A DNA stretch of 64,000 bases from Yponomeuta sedellus (taxonomy: Eukaryota; Arthropoda; Insecta; Lepidoptera; Yponomeutidae). Location of the stretch: NCBI GenBank assembly GCA_934045075.1, contig OW203724.1, forward strand, positions 10,775,473-10,839,472, in the 5' to 3' direction. The translations under genes were made by a program, and so were the position numbers. Under the pieces are notes generated by a model that saw only the letters and a program-made list of their open reading frames with translations, was not told the DNA's origin and did not search any database. Shown here one piece after another: positions 58,801 through 63,688 of the stretch. The stretch's first letter is position 1. Each line of letters opens with the position of its first letter.

Positions 58801-61537
58801 TTTTAATGCATTTAAAAATATTTTAAATACATTTTATTTTTTTTCGACCAAAGTCGCACGAGTGCGCCCACAGTGCAGTATGTCGAAAAATCCAAAAAAA
58901 TGCAAGCAATAATCGTGCTGAGGGAAATAACGGGCAAATGTTTGATAATCAAGTTATGGCCAATTTTATAGTAACTTCCATACATTTTTTTTAACTAAGT
59001 GGAAAAAAAAGTACTTGCACAAAGGTAAACTTACTGCACTTCAAATATGTTGAAAGATTAGCCTTCCTAAGTAGATTCCTGTGAAAAAAAATTAACAATT
59101 CAATATTCGATCTCTAAGTCTATGGGGAGCGATTTTCAGCCCACTGTGCGATGTAGGAAGTGGGCCCTACTCTCCGTTGCAACTTTAGACAAGATTGTGT
59201 TAGCGTTTATAAAACTAGAGGAATTGACGATCATTATGACATTTAAATCATTCTTGACGATTTGTGAGAAATGAGTTAAAGCTTATAGAAAAAAATATAA
59301 AATGTAAATTATTCGACTTATAAATTTGCCCCGAGTCGCACACAAATATTTTTAACTACTTAGGCAAAAATTTAAAATAATTTATATTGTACCCTTCAAC
59401 TTGAAACTCCATGTACTGCAAAACACTTGTCACAAACTTTTGCCAAGAAAGGAGGAGTCATAGAGCGCTTAATTTACGTGATAATAACCTAAACGAGTTG
59501 TAATACGATATTGTCACTTCCGATGCAAACATTACGAGAAATTACAGTAATAAGGTCTTACGTAGGTATTATTCATACAAAGTACATGTGTAACTTTACC
59601 GAGCACGGCATGGCAACAACATAATAATGTTTTTAGTCATCTATTACGACTACACATCTATCTAAAATTGAAAAAGTCACATACAATCAAATTACTTAAA
59701 CTAAGAAAATTAAGTGTAATGCATTGCTTATTGTGCCGGAATATCTTATATAGGAACCCAAATTTTACGAGTATAGCTAATGGAATAATTAGAGAAAGTC
59801 ATCAGTTCATCACGCATCGCTTCTCGAACCCTATGATGACCTACTTCGGGTCCACCGTGCATTGTAGTGATCTTCAAAATGCCCTCTCATTTTTAAAGTG
59901 GCCTAGAAGTCGTTAACATTTTTTTTCTTAATCGCTAATCTCTGTATCGCAAGTAGGTACAGTAACATTGAAGTATTTTTTATTATTGGTTTTTAGAACT
60001 CACACTGGTGATCGGCCATTTAGTTGCGAGTATTGCCAGCGCCGGTTCACACAGAAACATAACTTGGCCATCCACTTGCGAATCCATACTGGGGAAAAGC
60101 CTTATCAATGTGAAGTTTGCAGGTAAAATAGTTTCAACATCACCCTACCTCTGGCCACTGCTAGTTGTAGGCTTTTTCCCCATCATGCCATCTGTCCCAG
60201 GAGCTGTTTTATAGAACTACAATTTATGGTTTAGTGTGACAATTTGATGTACATTGCAAAGTCGATCAACGCACAGAATAACAAGAAGAAAGACTGCCAC
60301 GCAATGGATATAATTTTTTCATAATAATTTCCACAAATCCTGAATGATTCCAATCGTCAAACTCTCAAATTTCATACTAATTACTCTTGCAAACGTCACG
60401 ATTCGGACAGGATATGGATTAGGCCCCTAACCACAACGTTCTACCATTTCGGGCTGTTGATCTACCCAATGACCGCCCGTCCGGGCCTGGTCCACCTGCC
60501 TTCTTCCCGCCTCGCCAATTTATAAAATAACACTAGTAACAAAGACTTTTTAAAAGCTAAAAGCGGATTGTGTGACTACACCATTTTTTTGTTTCCAGTA
60601 AGAGATTTTCTGCACAAGGAAACCTTCAAGTTCATATCAAAACTCACACAGGACAAAAGGATCATGTACGTATGCAACTGAAGATCAGAGTTCCTAAGAA
60701 ATACTATGTACCAAATAGTGTCTATCCATAATATAGATCCCAGCGATCCAAGTTTCACTCGCCCACCTAAGCAAATTTATCAACACTTGTTTCACTCTTT
60801 CTCAAAAGTTGTATATCTCTTTTGGGTATTTTTTTATATCTCTTTTGTACGCCAGATTTCTAAACCGATTTCAACTTGTTTACACTTATACTATTTTTAT
60901 TTTTAATGCACTAACCCGTGCTAAGGACAATTTTAAAAACCTATTTAGAGGCTAAAAATTCCACCCATGCCGGGATTCGAACCCGCGACCTCTGGCACGG
61001 ATAGCCAGAGGTCGCGGGTTCGAATCCCGGCATGGGTGGAATTTTTAGCCTCTAAATAGGTTTTTAAAATATTGTTTACACTTTTTATTTTCTTTTATTA
61101 GTTTTATAAATACATACCTGTAAAACAATCAGACTTATATTTATATATTTTTTACGCACTCACAAACTTTCGCCTTTATAATATTAAGTGTGATTATTGT
61201 GATGTGGGGTGCTACCTCTCTTGAACTTTTAAGCTACCTACTTCTCTCACTTTTCAGAAAATTTGGAAGTCCCTATCGATATTTAGTCCATGCTGAGCCT
61301 TCATCACATGAATTCAAATCTGAAAGCAGTTATCCACTTTCAATTGTGCGAATTCTAGTGTTTTTAAACCAAGTCTGCGAAAGGAAATGAAAATCAATTT
61401 GGTTTCAGCCCTGCGCACTCTGTGACAAAGCTTTTACTACATCAAGTGAGTTGACACGGCATATGTGCAAGCATAGAGGGGTGAGAGACCACAAGTGTGA
61501 AGAATGTGGCGTTGGCTTTGTACAAGCTAGAGATCTG
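22513..61537 (+). CDS. ZAD-C2H2 zinc-finger protein (probable transcription factor), six exons seen, 3' end outside
   Basis: Arthropod-type DNA-binding protein. Exons: 22513-22623, 22710-22849, 38800-38979, 59997-60122, 60599-60665, 61409-61537. All joins keep the frame. The N-terminus is a ZAD zinc domain (CRICLEEG ... [13 protein letters not shown]), then a basic linker ([17 protein letters not shown]), then fingers [68 protein letters not shown] and the start of a fifth ([14 protein letters not shown]) cut by donor GTAAGC. The ATG at 22513 is chosen because ZAD sits at the N-terminus of this family; an in-frame ATG exists at 22357. Introns 22850-38799 and 38980-59996 are filled by transposons. 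The specific orthologue is not recognised. Confidence 0.85.
23155..23480 (+). mobile_element. SINE-like repeat, uninterrupted copy
   Basis: It contains CCACCACGGGGGCCAAGTCC, GTAAGACAGTGGCGGGCCTT, GAAGTTATCAAGCC and a 3' part with GTGATTGATTC. The same order occurs at 43190-43302 plus 46618-46860, where two insertions split it. No protein. The adjoining 22850-23150 and 23481-23730 show nothing I can name. Confidence 0.65.
23740..24329 (+). pseudogene. Jockey/CR1-like reverse transcriptase, 5' part before a nested insertion
   Basis: + frames give [40 protein letters not shown] (then broken), [13 protein letters not shown] with the catalytic DD, and [19 protein letters not shown]. The frame runs to DTIKY at the edge of the Mutator-like insertion at 24330 and resumes at 31801 as [12 protein letters not shown]. 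Several stops and a shift around 24010 show decay before or after the insertion. Confidence 0.85.
24605..25336 (-). repeat. Gypsy 3' LTR (left end on + strand)
   Basis: 732 bp, starting TGTTACGAAGGCTTGG on the + strand and ending AATCTAACA. Nearly identical to 30606-31337. Confidence 0.92.
25559..25826. promoter_or_regulatory. Cluster of CACACAGCATGA repeats in the Gypsy 3' untranslated region
   Basis: At least seven copies of a GACGCACACAGCATGA-like unit lie at about 25598, 25637, 25688, 25726, 25768, 25797 and 25811, with weaker ones at 25559 and 25581. Spacing is irregular (14-50 bp). The cluster lies between pol and the 3' LTR, where no protein frame is seen. Arrays of this kind in insect Gypsy elements can bind a host zinc-finger protein (as in the Drosophila gypsy insulator), but this role is only an inference here. 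Confidence 0.5.
26202..27191 (-). CDS. Gypsy integrase region of pol
   Basis: Catalyses insertion of the reverse-transcribed DNA. The frame shows the DDE core: first Asp in [12 protein letters not shown], second in [11 protein letters not shown], Glu in [17 protein letters not shown], then a C-terminal domain with [12 protein letters not shown] and RYSGPYKI. It is joined upstream to the H2C2 zinc motif in the neighbouring frame, so a one-base shift in an A run near 27136 separates the two parts. Ends in the acidic tail [18 protein letters not shown]. Confidence 0.9.
   Translation of the reverse strand: MHMENQVTVDRRANCIPLKKIDEPVHTLHIDHLGPFPKSRRGNNYILMIIDSFTKFVFAQPVKSVRSTETVKELRNIISVFGKPSRIITDRGKSFTSRYFKAFVKEYQIKHILNAIAVPRANGQIERVNRTVLDGLNTSVIEECSWDVKLPDIILGINNTEHSTTKVAPFNLMFAHHNNILPVPPASLEPSDNQMQRHKLMDRRNLAKSNIDKNRIRMKKQYDRKHKKCTKYTVNQLVLWKGGVTEHSVGISKKLGNRYSGPYKIVQANHTFDRYTISSIKGMRGYKNFRAVVAGDSLRPYKAVVSDSDSTDSEGNEIDRDDLIDLLES
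27127..28735 (-). CDS. Gypsy reverse transcriptase, RNase H and integrase zinc domain
   Basis: Middle part of pol. From the break near 28730 the frame reads [43 protein letters not shown], the catalytic [22 protein letters not shown], then RNase H ([29 protein letters not shown]) and the integrase H2C2 site ([12 protein letters not shown] ... CLQC). The first ATG is at 28626, but the domain continues upstream in frame, so it must have been made as part of the Gag-Pol frame now broken at about 28725-28735. Ends at 27127 after the second break. Confidence 0.9.
28661..30592 (-). CDS. Gypsy Gag-protease with start of reverse transcriptase, single frame
   Basis: 643 codons. Start at 30592 ([10 protein letters not shown]), 14 bp from the 5' LTR. 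A retrotransposon Gag core ([45 protein letters not shown]) is followed by two CCHC knuckles ([14 protein letters not shown] and [14 protein letters not shown]), an aspartic protease with [15 protein letters not shown], and the RT entry ([29 protein letters not shown]). Two knuckles and a fused gag-pro-pol frame fit the Mag-like side of the Gypsy superfamily. The frame is lost after SPVVL, so the last 20 residues are out of frame. Confidence 0.9.
   Translation of the reverse strand: MAETPTGSPLGPYIAGLGKRRAENGIPDTEVTENFFLPSTDQMKRRKTTHLDAELISKFTPGPKSVTAKLWLNKIDQLGQIYSWSEADKIFIMHMRLRGSAREWYENLDDYNLSWVEWKTSLERAFPMAIDFVDLLELMLSRKKKDDETMTAYFHEKLSLIKRCKLDEEATISCLIRGLPNELRANSKAFRCNTAEDLYYGYLSSLENYKRVEAATPRGVGSRGSSWRRGNSALLPSYQLCYICRKPGHESKDCRSQLLCTNCNKRGHEAVTCWIPKKVLYSLFKTIEIRLDCYRKVVHINNREVLAYIDTGSKINIITKYVSRELDLKEESSAIIMRGFDGNHSYSLGKVNLTVLIDGISITSCAEIVRNLADDIELLIGQPVINHQGISLVTTSNSATLIKNDVCDEFILQNALDSSDFRQKYALRLVTETVIPPRSECYVQVDTGCKVPNVSLITSPVFVPECLTFVPGSILASTTDTIRVINLSNEDIVWRAGKVITRAKICKESKVMSVELGGMTKDNADFNAAVDSETLSENERRRLIQLLREYMSSVTSDTRNLGCTHLIEMSIETTTDKPVHRKPYRLSYKEREIVDQKVQELIEDGVARESSSAYASPVVLSPEKRRISPLYRLSCTKFYYYKG
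30606..31337 (-). repeat. Gypsy 5' LTR (right end on + strand)
   Basis: 732 bp partner of 24605-25336. Transcription would run toward lower coordinates. No convincing primer-binding site could be assigned in the 14 bp before the Gag start. Confidence 0.92.
31801..32176 (+). pseudogene. Jockey/CR1-like reverse transcriptase, continuation after the Mutator-like insertion
   Basis: It resumes the frame left at 24329 with [19 protein letters not shown] and then [29 protein letters not shown] text, ending at the PIF/Harbinger insertion at 32177. Text after 34443 ([20 protein letters not shown]) may be the final part of the same element. Confidence 0.75.
32177..34443 (+). mobile_element. PIF/Harbinger-like remnant with about 40-bp inverted ends
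   Basis: AAGGCTGGGCGCATGCTGAG at the left end is the complement of the right end ending CTCAGCATGCGCCCAGCCTT. Near 32330-32520 a broken frame reads [44 protein letters not shown], as in the N-terminal part of insect PIF/Harbinger transposases. The DDE part is absent. It contains the foldback at 33184-34107. Target duplication unclear. Confidence 0.65.
33184..34107. mobile_element. Foldback DNA element with about 315-bp inverted ends and 8-bp duplication
   Basis: GTGACCGTCAGGTCCGCTGG at the left end is inverted at the right end; arms are about 33184-33500 and 33790-34107. CCCGTCCC flanks both sides (33176-33183, 34108-34115). The arms hold repeated TTTACTACC / GGTAGTAAA units. No coding. An 8-bp duplication fits hAT or related superfamilies, but the end sequence is not diagnostic. 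Confidence 0.8.
34444..34584 (+). pseudogene. Possible C-terminal scrap of the split non-LTR element
   Basis: The frame reads [20 protein letters not shown] after the right end of the PIF-like element. It fits as the continuation of the LINE interrupted at 32177 but is too short to prove. 34585-35500 shows no gene; a 37-bp GT-AG candidate exon at 35251 was rejected. Confidence 0.35.
35549..36508 (-). pseudogene. Degenerate mariner transposase (SETMAR-like group)
   Basis: The minus strand starts [17 protein letters not shown] at 36508 and continues, after a stop and a shift, with [62 protein letters not shown] (helix-turn-helix pair and WVPHEL motif). The catalytic region is broken: the first Asp motif (FDIVTGDQT) is out of frame, the second Asp region is missing, and the C-terminal frame at 35857-35552 gives [46 protein letters not shown]. 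Not functional. Full length would be about 345 residues; the order is conserved, so it is one decayed copy. Confidence 0.88.
36780..36985 (-). pseudogene. Jockey-type LINE C-terminal fragment
   Basis: The minus strand reads [28 protein letters not shown], then [11 protein letters not shown], the conserved end of Jockey-clade reverse transcriptases. A stop lies after VLRTI. 36986-37500 has nothing recognisable. Confidence 0.7.
37540..37817 (+). pseudogene. Non-LTR retrotransposon C-terminal fragment
   Basis: + frames give [11 protein letters not shown] and then [56 protein letters not shown] with stop at 37814-37816. The CDCG ... HLLQ.PLCP zinc-like motif is the C-terminal signature of several arthropod LINE families. 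A frameshift lies near 37605. Confidence 0.7.
38269..38518. mobile_element. 250-bp MITE with GGGCGAGATAAATAGTCG ends
   Basis: The 18-bp ends are exact inverted copies; the interior is rich in CTTAGCTAAG-type short palindromes. Flanks TGA and TAA are compatible with a diverged 3-bp duplication as in PIF/Harbinger, but this is not certain. Confidence 0.8.
38800..38979 (+). CDS. Zinc-finger gene exon 3: basic linker and first C2H2 finger
   Basis: Acceptor TTGTTACAG, 60 codons, donor GTGAGA. It encodes [20 protein letters not shown] and then [19 protein letters not shown]; the finger is completed by RTHTG at the start of the exon at 59997. It joins in phase with exon 2 at 22849. Confidence 0.85.
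39262..39515 (+). repeat. Fragment of the (GTCC)n-bearing moth repeat
   Basis: TACCTCAAAAGGAAAAAGGG, TATAGGATCACTTTATTGTC, a GTCC run and CTTGAAGTCGTGAAAAAATC match 47870-48020 plus 52283-52310. It is probably a truncated DNA-element repeat. It carries an apparent open frame of 63 codons with no domain. Confidence 0.7.
39846..43076 (-). mobile_element. DNA transposon with DDE_4-SWIM transposase (PIF/ISL2EU-like), about 200-bp inverted ends
   Basis: The ends at 39846-40055 and 42873-43076 are inverted copies (AAAGAGATCCGCCAAA outermost; GCCTATGAAAATTCAACAGG further in), with an 11-bp extra in the left copy. The transposase is on the minus strand. No target duplication could be fixed. A second protein (a nuclease, as in some ISL2EU elements) was not seen. 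Confidence 0.75.
40217..42481 (-). CDS. DDE_4-type transposase with N-terminal CxxC zinc domain and C-terminal SWIM finger, one frameshift
   Basis: Exon 1 is 42481-42350 ([20 protein letters not shown] ... PPQE, donor GTAAGA); exon 2 starts at 41939 (acceptor TTAACAG) with IEHACW-like text [17 protein letters not shown], giving two CxxC pairs, then [19 protein letters not shown]. After a one-base shift near 41510 the frame at 41503-40217 carries the endonuclease core: first Asp [15 protein letters not shown], second [12 protein letters not shown], Glu [15 protein letters not shown]. The C-terminus has the SWIM motif [17 protein letters not shown]. All three acidic residues are present; only the shift in a repetitive CGAGATCTCGA stretch prevents a complete protein, so it is recently inactivated or the base call is wrong. 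About 575 residues in total. Confidence 0.8.
43303..46027. mobile_element. 2.7-kb DNA element, CTCAGATCATAG ends, 8-bp duplication
   Basis: CTCAGATCATAGAAAGAAGG at the left end is inverted at the right end (27 bp match). GGCGGGCC is present at 43295-43302 and 46028-46035. The interior has no transposase I recognise and includes a LINE fragment at 44826-45332. Superfamily unknown; an 8-bp duplication suggests hAT or P-like. Confidence 0.8.
44826..45332 (-). pseudogene. LINE C-terminal fragment
   Basis: The minus frames read [37 protein letters not shown], then [45 protein letters not shown]. This is the typical C-terminal end of a common moth LINE, with the + strand 3' signature CCTAGAGGGGTAGGCAGAG at 44840. 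The two parts are in different frames and lack the reverse transcriptase core. Confidence 0.8.
46039..46617. mobile_element. PIF/Harbinger-type MITE with TTA duplication
   Basis: GGCC ... GGCC ends with imperfect inverted pairing (ACTATCATAG / ACTGTCATAT) and TTA at 46036-46038 and 46618-46620. The interior is full of ATCATAGAAATATGATC-like short palindromes. No coding. It sits in the SINE three bases beyond the previous element's duplication. Confidence 0.75.
46865..47360. other. No gene seen
   Basis: Intronic sequence between repeats; short open frames only and no motif. Confidence 0.5.
47361..47735. mobile_element. MITE with AAGGC(C/G)TG..CAGACGAGGG ends
   Basis: AAGGCCTGCGCAGACGAGGG at 47361 faces CCCTCGTCTGCACACGCCTT at 47716-47735. 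About 375 bp, no coding. Confidence 0.7.
48402..49184 (+). CDS. RTE-like element ORF1 protein, coiled-coil nucleic-acid-binding type
   Basis: 260 residues. The N-terminus has a predicted coiled coil ([31 protein letters not shown]), then an RRM-like segment with [17 protein letters not shown] and [20 protein letters not shown], a pattern seen in LINE ORF1 proteins that bind the element RNA. The C-terminal third is lysine-rich and low complexity. The ATG at 48402 follows AAACTGAAAA. The stop is a TAG at 49182-49184, and the same frame remains open for the whole of ORF2. Classical RTE elements have no such long ORF1, so this is an unusual member or a related clade. Confidence 0.8.
   Translation: METQMQLLFEKLDERMLKQTEVITANIKCLMEEIYGRRMSDLESENQKLKSQLNDLENKVKIQTRTNKENNIILYGIHEENPENLLDKVIDILNTNTNMEISKRDIDFARRIGKGDKTRPTLVRLVNKHTKIGILKNKRLMKNITVDEDYPKEILEIRKQLRQSVKIEKEKGNDAFIKYDKLIVKERKSNKENKQLTELESPTELPGTSRGTKRLLSPKNPNKQSEEHKNEQQSKINKTNAFEILRAGAYMDSTKKQNTW
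49185..52130 (+). CDS. RTE-like element ORF2: endonuclease and reverse transcriptase
   Basis: About 981 codons open from directly after the ORF1 TAG. An apurinic-type endonuclease starts [19 protein letters not shown] (before the first ATG at 49404), with [28 protein letters not shown] and [12 protein letters not shown]. The reverse transcriptase has [68 protein letters not shown] and the catalytic [12 protein letters not shown]. The C-terminal region has [16 protein letters not shown] and [19 protein letters not shown], as in RTE/BovB-type elements. Because the endonuclease begins upstream of the first ATG, the protein probably comes from read-through or unusual initiation. The reading is intact to TAA at 52128. 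Confidence 0.9.
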   Translation, partial: QTATPPPKNKNKINKTRTHKTTLPVRLVPAEENDQHPPRKATISICALNIRSLRTESKIKEFEHALQDIRWDIMGLSEVRIPGEDIEEKEGYILYYTGENNGQHGIGFAIKKKWKNYIEDIHSKSNRVATLNIKISETLKISVIQAYAPTKEKSQEEIELFYIDIEKAIQSAYKEIYLIGDFNAKVGKRQPGEEKVMGKYHYGERNERGKLLVNMALQHGLHITNTYFMHKDKKRWTWISPCGNKNEIDFILTNKMDRIKNTEVLVQSKFNTDHRLVRCEVWLENLKTKRTRYKTPMTRNIPYEAYQRLRDIYEANTNEETEETHELVQRQYDKFETTLQKTVEQITKETKSTRKSNVFTEKTLKLLEERNNLKNIDGKTKDQKTKLTKLYRRAKKAMEIDIKKYKTNIYKNSILQTGGLKKGEKHLNHPKKWIHKLYNKEGTEIKNRKDLIETATKFYRELYTSGRDINENGPNQQIYRNNEEIPPILADEVLKAIKSLQNDKSPGKDGISNEIIKAIKDLVTPKLTLLFNYIINHKEIPTQWAHSEITILYKKGDKKDIGNYRPISLMSNIYKIFAKILLDRITKKIDENQPLEQAGFRSGFSTIDHLHTTNQVIEKYTEFNKNLYLCFIDYKKAFDSVQHDAIWRALNEQGIEKPYIEILKTIYHNSTAAIKLERTGNHFNIEKGVRQGDPISAKLFISILESVMNKIDWHEMGININGKLLSHLRFADDILLFSETAVEMTEMIKSLKTESKKVGLEINEQKTKLMTNSEESPITIDGSTIQYVKEYIYLGQHISFNNKTTQEIDRRITKTWNRYWSLKDIFKNQEIPIELKKKIADTVLLPCLTYGCQTWSLNKQHIKKLKVCQRAIERSMINIKRCEKIRNETIRNKTKVIDCAEFIQKQKWNWAGHIMRMKDDRWTKRTTEWYPKDGKRGKGRPNRRWADDIEKEAGSTWPRITMQRVEWEYLGEAFAQKWAAN
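52660..53086. other. No clear gene; acidic frame scrap
   Basis: AT-rich. Near 52910-53030 a short acidic frame ([15 protein letters not shown]) could be a transposase N-terminal remnant, but it is too short to assign. Confidence 0.3.
53087..53912. mobile_element. Repeat with CAGTTGC/GCAACTG ends and TA flanks, holding a MITE
   Basis: TTAATACAGTTGC at 53081 faces GCAACTGTATTAA at 53906. The left interior matches 19724-20300. The CAGTGCGTTCAC MITE lies at 53444-53653. Short ends with TA flanks suggest a Tc1/mariner-type element. Confidence 0.55.
53444..53653 (+). mobile_element. MITE of the CAGTGCGTTCAC family, copy 4
   Basis: Interior and right end as in the 18611 copy (GAACGCACTG then TA). 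The left end has lost its first bases (TTGCGTTCACATT). Confidence 0.8.
54072..54898 (+). repeat. 435-bp direct tandem duplication with palindromic junction
   Basis: GACTTTTTGTATATATTGTC starts at 54072 and again at 54507; both copies run to TTGATTTAAAAAGCC with very few differences (for example AAAGAAATT versus AAAGACATT). At the junction 54435-54492 the copy end faces its own complement (TTTAAAAAGCC-TGCAT-GGCTTTTTAAA), forming a hairpin. The matching open frames at 54233 and 54668 are copies of one another with no domain. Confidence 0.85.
54935..55525. other. No gene seen
   Basis: Intronic sequence between a tandem duplication and the Transib-like element; no motif or long frame. Confidence 0.45.
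56075..56985. mobile_element. Complex palindrome of tRNA-SINE copies inside the Transib-like element
   Basis: A minus SINE (tRNA-like 56156-56226), then its leader, two partial minus halves at 56450-56515 and 56520-56585 joined by GAGTAGAGCGCT, then a plus half and a complete plus SINE (tRNA-like 56872-56942). The arms pair over about 400 bp, with the centre near 56580. A and B boxes are intact in both full copies. Confidence 0.8.
57210..58800 (-). pseudogene. Transib/RAG1-like transposase pseudogene
   Basis: The longest frame is 58511-57825 (228 codons). First acidic residue in [16 protein letters not shown] (D35 of this frame), then [19 protein letters not shown], second in [14 protein letters not shown] (D134), a zinc-like CYLC, and [19 protein letters not shown]. 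After an in-frame TAG following QERFR it reads [34 protein letters not shown], then a one-base shift, [19 protein letters not shown] and the Glu region [18 protein letters not shown]. The order D, D, CxxC, E with ...NK.FR..R matches the RAG1 core and Transib transposases. Upstream text ([29 protein letters not shown]) shows the protein began before 58511, with stops. Not functional as it stands. Confidence 0.75.
59164..59996. other. Intron, no gene seen
   Basis: Ordinary AT-rich intron sequence; the 82-codon frame at 59668 has no domain. Confidence 0.5.
59997..61537 (+). CDS. Zinc-finger gene exons 4-6: fingers 2 to 5
   Basis: Exons 59997-60122 ([23 protein letters not shown]-type linkers, ends TGCAG before GTAAAA), 60599-60665 ([18 protein letters not shown]) and 61409-61537 ([31 protein letters not shown]). 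The linkers THTGDRP and IHTGEKP are the standard C2H2 type. All phases agree. The last exon ends inside finger 5 at GTAAGC, so at least one more exon lies downstream; none is visible up to 64000. Confidence 0.88.
60885..61066. mobile_element. Snap-back palindrome of the tRNA-SINE 3' half
   Basis: The SINE tail and B box in minus orientation run to CTCTGGC, then ACGGATA and the same half in plus orientation, a near-perfect hairpin centred at about 60997. Only the half from the anticodon loop to the 3' end is present. Confidence 0.8.
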
Positions 61538-62685
61538 GTAAGCTCTCCACTTTATATCAGGGATGACTTTGTTAATAGCGAATGGCAGTAACTTCATACC
61601 TACCGAAAATACGTTTTTTACGAGACTAGTCAAAGACAATACAGGGTTAGGGTTATAGTAGTCTATCGGCCGAATACTCAAACGTCATTCAAATATTTAA
61701 AGGCATCTTAAGTAATTGACAAGCCGTTAAACACAAAATTCGTATACACAATCGTTAGTTAAAAGCTTGTGTTAAATTTAAGTGGAACACAAAATAACTG
61801 GCAGTTAAACATCACTCAGCGGAAAATTCGTATAGGTACTCGAGAGCAACGATTTATCTGTCAAATGGGCTGTCAAATCGAGTTGAGAAAGTGGTCGCGA
61901 GGACCTTCAAATCGTAAAAAAGTTGTAATATCAGTGAACTTATGTGAAAACCAATGTCCTTATCATGTCGAGGAAGGGCCTAATGTGCCTCGAAGAAATG
62001 AGGCAAAGTTAAATGCTTTCGAGTATTATAATGAAACAGACTTCCATGCGCGGTTCCGGCTGTCGAAAGAGACGGTATTATATTTGGAGTCTGTCCGTCT
62101 TTTGACATTACAATCCAACCAGTTACAAGGAGTAATAGATCCAAACAGCCAGTGGACCAAATTTTAAGAACCCTGCGTTATTATAATATTATATTATGCT
62201 ACTGGCATAATATAACGCATAATAATAATTCTCATTCAATTCTTGTTTATATTAGTATTTATCAGGGAATAGCTTTAAAAAACCGCAATACCGCAATGTT
62301 TTTATTGTGGTAGACTTTTCAAATGTCATTGATGAGATGGCCCTAACGTTTCATTCTACGACAATATAAGATATTATTATTACAACATTAAACATTTTGC
62401 TTTGTACAAAACGACGTAATAATAATTTAAGTTTGTTTCATAAATCATATTATGATTTATTTTATTTTTATAAAAATACTTCATATTTCATCACAAAACT
62501 TAAAATTGATCGAACAAATTCTGCGTAAATCGGATACACAACGTAAGTTTAAATATTTTGTCAATGAAAACAGACTTGTTGTTTATTTGACGGCTTCTCA
62601 GCTGATCACGGTCTGAAATTGTTTGACGTTTGTGTATACCACTCAACATTTAACAGATGTTTAATTAAATTTGAATGCTCTTCAA

Positions 62686-63688
62686 CAGTGTTGCCAACGT
62701 GGGCGATTTTTCGCCATTTAGGCTACTCGGATAGAAAATCGGCGGCGAAAAAATGTGAACGGCGACCGGTCGCCTTTTAGGCTATCTCGAGGGCAACTCT
62801 GAGATAGCCTAAAAAAAGAAAAAGGTAGTGTCGAAACGTCGAAATTATTAATGCGGCCAGTACACAATGGCCCATGCTCGCCCACTGCTCGCCATTGCCA
62901 TTGTGTACATGGGGGAATGGTGTGTAGTGGCGGACAATTGCCTATCGTGGCGCGCAATCGGACAGTTGTCGGTTTTCTGGGCACACTTCAAAGGAATCGT
63001 GGCGTAGCATAGCCCATCCCTGTTTACACAGTGGCCCATCGTTTAGTCAATTGACCTTCAAGTTTTTTTATTTATATCAATCTGAGCCCGTAATGTTGCG
63101 CCTTTTGCGCCATTTTTTTAATAACTTTGTTGTTGTACATACTTCTGTAATACTTGTAATTAATAAAAAAAAATTGCTGCGGCCGCAATTACTTCCACGT
63201 CCATCGCAAGTGGTTTGCCAGACAGCAGTGAGCCATGCGCCATTGTGTAAACAGCAAGTGATCGTGGCCTACAGTTGGCAATGGCGAGCAGTGGGCCAGC
63301 ATGAGCCATTGTGTACTGCGGGCTTAAAGCTAGTAGATTCTTTGCTGTTGCTAATAGGAGATGAAGCAGTATATGTTGTGTAAATTATTTTTATTTTAGA
63401 TTATGTAAATAGTAATTTTAATAGTAACTTTAAAGATATACTAGTGTTTAAGTCTACAGTCTTTAAGAATAGTATATTTTTAAAGCAAATTACTATGTTT
63501 TTAAATTGTACATACAATAACAACTTTTTTTAAAAGTAAATATATTTTCAAAACTACCTTTTTATTTTATTTTTATCGTTTTGAGTTTAGGCTACTTATT
63601 TAGGCTACCTCGGCAAAAATTGGGCTACTTTAGGCTCCTTAAGCTTTGAAAAACGGCGATATTATGCTGTGAGTCGTTGGCAACACTG
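62686..63688. mobile_element. hAT non-autonomous element with CAGTGTTGCCAACG ends and 8-bp duplication
   Basis: The 14-bp ends are exact inverted copies and start CAGTG as in hAT; CTCTTCAA is duplicated perfectly at 62678-62685 and 63689-63696. The interior has several TTTAGGCTAC units and the nested TTAA element. No coding. Confidence 0.88.
62852..63323. mobile_element. MITE with TTAA duplication, nested in the hAT element
   Basis: Ends of about 48 bp (CAGTACACAATGGCCCATGC inner block, inverted at 63278-63317), flanked by TTAA at 62848-62851 and 63324-63327. TTAA duplication fits piggyBac or Kolobok-type elements. The interior is built from GCCCACTGCTCGCCATTG-like units. Confidence 0.8.

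Larger units (their letters stand above)
55531..59148 (-). mobile_element. Transib-like DNA transposon with CACAGTG ends
   Basis: Inverted ends of about 350 bp (55531-55880 and 58800-59148) begin CACAGTGGGCTGAAAATCGC. The first seven bases equal the consensus heptamer of V(D)J recombination signals, as known for Transib ends. Flanks CGACG (55526-55530) and CGATG (59149-59153) form a 5-bp duplication with one change; a CG-rich 5-bp duplication is typical for Transib as I recall it. The interior holds a RAG1-related transposase pseudogene on the minus strand and a large SINE palindrome insertion. No nonamer at a 12- or 23-base spacing is seen. Confidence 0.82.
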
